Shown here: positions 6,816-10,620 of the stretch, piece after piece | How the letters are laid out: every line of letters begins with the position of its first letter | Numbering within the stretch: the stretch's first letter is position 1 | Source of the DNA: Candidatus Lambdaproteobacteria bacterium | Lineage (GTDB): Bacteria > SAR324 > NAC60-12 | Assembly (NCBI GenBank): GCA_012964265.1 | Contig: DTUH01000124.1 | Span: forward strand, 1 to 10,620 | DNA: 10,620 bases | Reading direction: 5' to 3' | Notes under the pieces: model-generated | What the model saw: the letters and a program-made list of their open reading frames with translations, nothing else | Told to the model about the DNA's origin: nothing | Databases searched by the model: none | Position numbers and translations under genes: made by a program

Positions 6816-9125
6816 ATGAATTTTTCAACATTCTTCAAAAAATATAAGTACCGATGGCAAAAGTTCATAAAATCACATCCCCTGCAATGGCGCCTGCTTG
6901 ACGCCGATTCTTCAGTCATGCTGGTCACTTCCCTGATTGTTGGAATTGGTGCCGGATTAGGAGCGGTACTTTTCCGCCGCTTAATTGACTGGATTCATAA
7001 TTTTGCCTACAACGATATAGCCGGAATCCTGGCTGAATGGTACCCTCTGCATTTGATTGTAATTCCCGCTTTAGGCGGAGCAATTGTAGGTCCACTTGTT
7101 TACTACTTTGCACGCGAGGCAAAGGGACATGGTGTGCCGGAAGTGATGGAGGCTTTGGAACTGCGCGGCGGCAAAATTCGTCCACGGGTGGTGGTGGTTA
7201 AATCCCTTGCGTCTTCTGTTTGTATTGCCAGCGGCGGCTCAGTCGGCCGTGAAGGTCCAATCGCCCAAATCGGTTCTGCTTTAGGGTCATTAATTGGACA
7301 GTTGTTAAAACTTTCTGAGGATCGAGTACGCACCCTTGTGGCGTGCGGTGCAGCCGGAGGAATAGCTGCAACGTTTAACGCGCCGATTGCCGGAGCGGTT
7401 TTTGCCCTCGAAGTTCTCTTACGACGTTTTGGCAGTGTTTATTTTGGTGCGGTTGTTATTTCCGCAGTGACTGCAGATGTGATCGCACATTATTTTGAAG
7501 GTGATTCGCGCACATTTTTAACCCCGGAATATACCATGCAGAGCCCCTGGGAACTGCTGCTTTACACACTGATGGGTTTTATCGCGGCTTTGGCTGCAGT
7601 TGGATTCAGCCGTTTACTTTACTTTTCTGAAGACATCTGGGGTTTAATCCGAATTCCGGAACCGGCCAAACCTCTTTTGGGCGGAATCCTGCTAGGTTTA
7701 CTGGGAATCATCTCATATCAAATTGACGGATTTCCGCGTGTTTTCGGAGTAGGTTATGAAACAATCGAAAACACATTGTTCAGCCAACTGACCCTGCAAG
7801 TAACTTTCGGTTTATTGCTGCTTAAACTTGTTGCCACAACACTGACCCTCGGTTCCGGAGGTTCCGGAGGTATTTTTGCCCCGTCATTGTTCATGGGCGC
7901 GATGCTCGGTGCTTCTTTTGGTCAGATCGCCCACACAATATTTCCTGAAATTGTAGCGCCTTCCGGTGCATACGCACTGGTGGGAATGGCCGCATTTTTT
8001 GGCGGAGCAGCACACGCTCCGATCACCGCCATTCTCATTCTCTTTGAAATGACAGGTGATTATCAAATCATTCTGCCTTTGATGCTTTCCACAGTCTTAA
8101 GCACTATCGTTTCCAGAAATCTGAGTCCTGATTCAATTTACACCCTAAAATTAAAACGACGCGGTGTGGAACTCTCTCAGGATACACAGGCGATTGATCT
8201 GATGCAGGGAGTTACTGCGGAAATTGCCATGAACCGTGAAACCGATGCGGTGTCTTCGGACATGTCTTTGATTGAATTGATGAGCACTTTTTCCAGCACT
8301 CACTATCATGCACTTCCGGTAGTACAAAATGAAACTGAACTGGTTGGATTAATAACAATCAATGAATTGGATCATGTACGCAGCAAAGGTACTCTTGAGT
8401 CTAAAACCATTGCTGATATTTTGACAATCAACAATCCGGCTACAATTCTCCCGCATCAACCGGTTTGGATGGCCTTGCGGCATCTGGAAGCACAGGGTGA
8501 AGGCTGTGTTCCCGTTGTTTCTGAATCTGGAAAAAATATTTTACTGGGTGTTCTGCGTAGAATCGACATCATTCGTGCGTACAACAAAGCGGTAACTAAA
8601 AGGGCTCAGGATCAACACCACTCAGAAATACTGAACATTCGAAAACTCAACCAGTCCGGACTGTCGGAAGTTACTCTGCGTGCAGATTCGCCAAATGTAG
8701 GCAAACGTGTCAAGGAATTACATCTAGGTGGAGACGCGCTGATAGTTTCAGTTCGTCGCGCCGGGAACTTGCGGATTGTGCGTGGTGAAACTATTCTGCA
8801 TGCAGAAGATCAAGTCACAATCTTTTCTGAAAAACCAAAATCCGAATTTCTGGAAAAGTATTTGAATGGCACTTTGGAGGACTCAGATGTTCCGGAAAAA
8901 TTACTTGTCTGTCACCGTGAAGTGGAAATTCCTCCGGAATCATCCATTGATGGGCAGAGAATTCGTGATATAAATCTTCCGGAAGATTGTGTTCTGGTAA
9001 AAATTGTTCGTAACCGTCAAATCATTCTTCCACGTGGGAACACTCTCTTGCAAGTTGGAGACATAGTAGAAATATTTGGGATGGAAGAAAAGCTTGCCGA
9101 AGCCGAACAGCAATTGACTGCTTAA
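6816..9125 (+). CDS. ClC-family chloride transporter/channel with CBS pair and two RCK_C domains
   Basis: The 769-residue inner-membrane protein moves chloride or a similar anion. The ClC membrane domain (about 30-450) has all selectivity motifs: GHGVPE (104-109), GREGP (144-148) with the gating Glu146, GSGGSGGIFAPSLF (346-359), and a pore Tyr (Tyr442) in the last helix. Two positions are notable. His105 replaces the central Ser of E. coli ClC. Val200 replaces the internal proton-path Glu (E. coli Glu203), next to the conserved Glu199. A CBS pair follows (about 465-590), then two RCK_C/TrkA_C-like domains (about 618-671 and 703-755) that look like copies of each other: both run from a beta strand through G-x-R-[VI] to a final VTIF or VEIF strand. 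CBS domains commonly bind adenine nucleotides, and RCK_C domains bind small ligands or nucleotides, so cytosolic ligand gating is likely. GREGP and the CBS pair argue against the CLC-F fluoride group. No clear ribosome site precedes the ATG. Confidence 0.94.
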   Translation: MNFSTFFKKYKYRWQKFIKSHPLQWRLLDADSSVMLVTSLIVGIGAGLGAVLFRRLIDWIHNFAYNDIAGILAEWYPLHLIVIPALGGAIVGPLVYYFAREAKGHGVPEVMEALELRGGKIRPRVVVVKSLASSVCIASGGSVGREGPIAQIGSALGSLIGQLLKLSEDRVRTLVACGAAGGIAATFNAPIAGAVFALEVLLRRFGSVYFGAVVISAVTADVIAHYFEGDSRTFLTPEYTMQSPWELLLYTLMGFIAALAAVGFSRLLYFSEDIWGLIRIPEPAKPLLGGILLGLLGIISYQIDGFPRVFGVGYETIENTLFSQLTLQVTFGLLLLKLVATTLTLGSGGSGGIFAPSLFMGAMLGASFGQIAHTIFPEIVAPSGAYALVGMAAFFGGAAHAPITAILILFEMTGDYQIILPLMLSTVLSTIVSRNLSPDSIYTLKLKRRGVELSQDTQAIDLMQGVTAEIAMNRETDAVSSDMSLIELMSTFSSTHYHALPVVQNETELVGLITINELDHVRSKGTLESKTIADILTINNPATILPHQPVWMALRHLEAQGEGCVPVVSESGKNILLGVLRRIDIIRAYNKAVTKRAQDQHHSEILNIRKLNQSGLSEVTLRADSPNVGKRVKELHLGGDALIVSVRRAGNLRIVRGETILHAEDQVTIFSEKPKSEFLEKYLNGTLEDSDVPEKLLVCHREVEIPPESSIDGQRIRDINLPEDCVLVKIVRNRQIILPRGNTLLQVGDIVEIFGMEEKLAEAEQQLTA

Positions 9126-9323
9126 ACCATTTCAGCTAAGTTGAATATACTTTTAGAATTGAAATAATTGGGCAATCAATTAAACTGGTTGGTGACGTTT
9201 ATTATTTCCAGCTGTTATTGAAAATCACTTCTGTCAGGGAGGCTGAAATCTGAACATCGGCGGTTTTCTGCCACTTGATCCGGACAAAATATTACGTTGT
9301 TTCCAAACACTCTCTATAAAAAT
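9126..9323. other. Intergenic region between the ClC and icd genes
   Basis: This 198-nt spacer contains no supported gene. A weak AT-rich hairpin can form from AATTGA (9157-9162) and TCAATT (9176-9181), with ATTG and CAA pairing inside it, but no T-tract follows, so it is not a standard terminator. TATAAA (9315-9320) sits only 3 nt before the icd ATG and lacks a correctly spaced -35 box, so I do not call it a promoter. The icd promoter should lie in this stretch, by layout only. Confidence 0.4.
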
Positions 9324-10620
9324 ATGAAGACAACCACAGCAAAAATTATCTGGACCATGACCGATGAAGCTCCCATGCTGGCCAGTTATTCTTTACTCCC
9401 CATCATTCAGGCCTATACTCAAGGTACAGGAATTTCTGTAGAAAGCCGGGACATTTCACTGGCTGGACGCATCCTTTCAGCCTTTCCGGAAAAGCTTAAC
9501 GAAGATCAACAAGTTCCGGACGAACTCTCGGTACTTGCAGAACTGACTCAAGACCCTGCGGCCAATATCATCAAACTTCCCAATATCAGTGCCTCTATTC
9601 CCCAACTGAAAGCTGCGATTGCGGAACTCAAATCCCAAGGTTTTGATATTCCGGAATATCCGGAAAGTCCGCAAAACGAGACTGAAACCAATATTAATAA
9701 ACGCTATGCCAAAGTTTTGGGAAGCGCGGTCAATCCGGTTCTGCGTGAGGGAAATTCAGATCGTCGTGCGGCAACTGCCGTAAAAAATTATGCCAAGCGG
9801 CATCCGCACTCAATGGGCGCATGGAGTTCTGATTCAAAGTCTCATGTAGCCACGATGAGTGGAGGCGATTTTTTTGCGAATGAAAAATCCACAACCCTTG
9901 AACACTCAACTACGGCTAAAATAGAATTTGTCGCAGAAGATGGTAAAATTACTGTTTTGAAAACCAACCTGCCGCTCGAAGCCGAAGAGATCGTAGATGC
10001 AACTTTCATGAGCAATAAAGCTCTGGATGCTTTCCTCGTTCAGCAAGTCAAAGATGCCAAAAAGCAGGGAGTTCTTTTTTCTCTGCACCTGAAAGCGACG
10101 ATGATGAAAGTCTCTGATCCGGTTATCTTTGGACACTGCGTTAAGGTTTTCTATGCCCCTGTACTTGAAAAACACGCGGATACCATCTCCAATTTAGGAG
10201 TCAATTTCAACAACGGTATCGGTGACCTTTTCGAAAAATTGAAGTTGGATAAAAAAATATCTACAGACAAAAAAACAGAAATAAAAGCGGACATTCAAGC
10301 ACTTTACAAGTCACGTCCGGATTTGGCAATGGTTGATTCGGAACGTGGAATTACAAATCTGAATGTTCCCAGCGATGTTATCATCGATGCTTCAATTCCT
10401 GCCGCCATCCGGACTTCCGGGAAAATGTGGGGAGCGGACGGTGAACTTCACGATACAAAATTCATTATTCCGGATTCCAGCTACGCCCCGCTTTATGCAG
10501 CCACCTTCGAAAATTGCATCGCTTATGGCGCATTGGATCCTGCCACAATGGGGACTGTGCAGAATGTTGGATTGATGGCAAAAAAGGCGGAAGAATATGG
10601 TTCACATCCGACCACTTTTG
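9324..10620 (+). CDS. icd: Isocitrate dehydrogenase, monomeric NADP type (partial, runs off the window)
   Basis: The first 432 residues are present of a protein that is usually about 740 residues long. The enzyme oxidatively decarboxylates isocitrate to 2-oxoglutarate with NADP in the TCA cycle. The sequence matches the monomeric IDH-II family from its first residues (MKTTTAKIIWTMTDEAP). It contains LPNISASIPQLKAAI (85-99), NPVLREGNSDRR (137-148), MGAWSSDSKSHVATMSGGDF (164-183), LHLKATMMKVSDPVIFGH (254-271), whose Lys257 fits the catalytic lysine known in this family, NNGIGDLF (296-303) and MVDSERGITNLNVPSDVII (336-354). It is unrelated in fold layout to the common homodimeric IDH of E. coli. 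The frame stays open to the right edge with no stop. The ATG has no visible Shine-Dalgarno site; it is chosen because the family starts here. No functional link to the upstream ClC gene is evident. Confidence 0.96.
   Translation, partial: MKTTTAKIIWTMTDEAPMLASYSLLPIIQAYTQGTGISVESRDISLAGRILSAFPEKLNEDQQVPDELSVLAELTQDPAANIIKLPNISASIPQLKAAIAELKSQGFDIPEYPESPQNETETNINKRYAKVLGSAVNPVLREGNSDRRAATAVKNYAKRHPHSMGAWSSDSKSHVATMSGGDFFANEKSTTLEHSTTAKIEFVAEDGKITVLKTNLPLEAEEIVDATFMSNKALDAFLVQQVKDAKKQGVLFSLHLKATMMKVSDPVIFGHCVKVFYAPVLEKHADTISNLGVNFNNGIGDLFEKLKLDKKISTDKKTEIKADIQALYKSRPDLAMVDSERGITNLNVPSDVIIDASIPAAIRTSGKMWGADGELHDTKFIIPDSSYAPLYAATFENCIAYGALDPATMGTVQNVGLMAKKAEEYGSHPTTF

Noticed and set aside
6791..6820. 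TTGACA with TATGAA as a sigma-70 promoter for the ClC gene
   Set aside because: The -10 candidate overlaps the ATG, so transcription would start inside the gene; only the palindrome is kept as a possible site.
6816..9125. ClC protein as a CLC-F fluoride exporter
   Set aside because: It has GREGP rather than the altered motifs of the CLC-F group, and it carries CBS and RCK_C domains that CLC-F proteins lack.
9157..9181. Hairpin after the ClC gene as an intrinsic terminator
   Set aside because: The stem is short and AT-rich and no T-tract follows.
9315..9320. TATAAA as the -10 box of icd
   Set aside because: It is 3 nt before the start codon and has no correctly spaced -35 box.
9477..10175. 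Minus-strand open frames antisense to icd (9477-9674, 9906-10175)
   Set aside because: They sit inside the continuous, conserved icd reading frame and have no recognisable motifs.
1..10620. Frequent TCCGGA/TTCCGGA words as a dispersed repeat or uptake signal
   Set aside because: They occur mostly inside genes and fit ordinary codon use (Pro CCG next to Glu GAA, Ser TCC next to Gly GGA). A count against a codon-shuffled control would be needed to claim more.

Overview
The window holds six protein-coding genes from what looks like a Gram-negative bacterium with moderate, slightly AT-rich base composition. The best evidence for an outer membrane is a signal-peptide-bearing Omp85-type beta-barrel protein. 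The phylum cannot be fixed from sequence alone. A plant-type ATP phosphofructokinase, a separate pyrophosphate-type phosphofructokinase, a monomeric isocitrate dehydrogenase and several starts without a clear Shine-Dalgarno site would fit a PVC-like (for example Lentisphaerota), spirochaete-like or similar lineage, but this is a weak guess. I see no tRNA, rRNA, CRISPR, insertion sequence or phage signature.

Layout. On the minus strand, read from 5313 down to 127, lies a very compact four-gene cluster: glgC (ADP-glucose pyrophosphorylase), glgA (glycogen synthase, TTG start inside the end of glgC), a phosphofructokinase with pyrophosphate-type active-site signatures (pfp), and a barrel-only Omp85-family outer membrane protein. 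The junctions are an 8-nt overlap, a 9-nt gap and a 20-nt gap, so this is almost certainly one operon. A 113-nt divergent region separates it from a plus-strand, plant-type ATP-dependent phosphofructokinase (5427-6752). This is followed 63 nt later by a ClC-type chloride transporter or channel with CBS and duplicated RCK_C (TrkA_C) regulatory domains (6816-9125). After a 198-nt gap, a monomeric NADP-type isocitrate dehydrogenase gene starts at 9324 and runs off the right edge.

How the genes work together. GlgC makes ADP-glucose and releases pyrophosphate. GlgA adds the glucose to glycogen. The third gene encodes an enzyme predicted to use pyrophosphate to phosphorylate fructose 6-phosphate. 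The operon may therefore couple carbon storage to reuse of its own by-product, while the divergent ATP-type enzyme gives an irreversible, ATP-paid entry to glycolysis. The Omp85 protein has no obvious metabolic link to this and is the odd member. The ClC and isocitrate dehydrogenase genes look like neighbouring housekeeping genes rather than parts of the same system. I see no clearly novel defence or mobile system; the most interesting material is the pyrophosphate-linked glycogen operon with its outer-membrane passenger, and the unusual residue set in the ClC protein.
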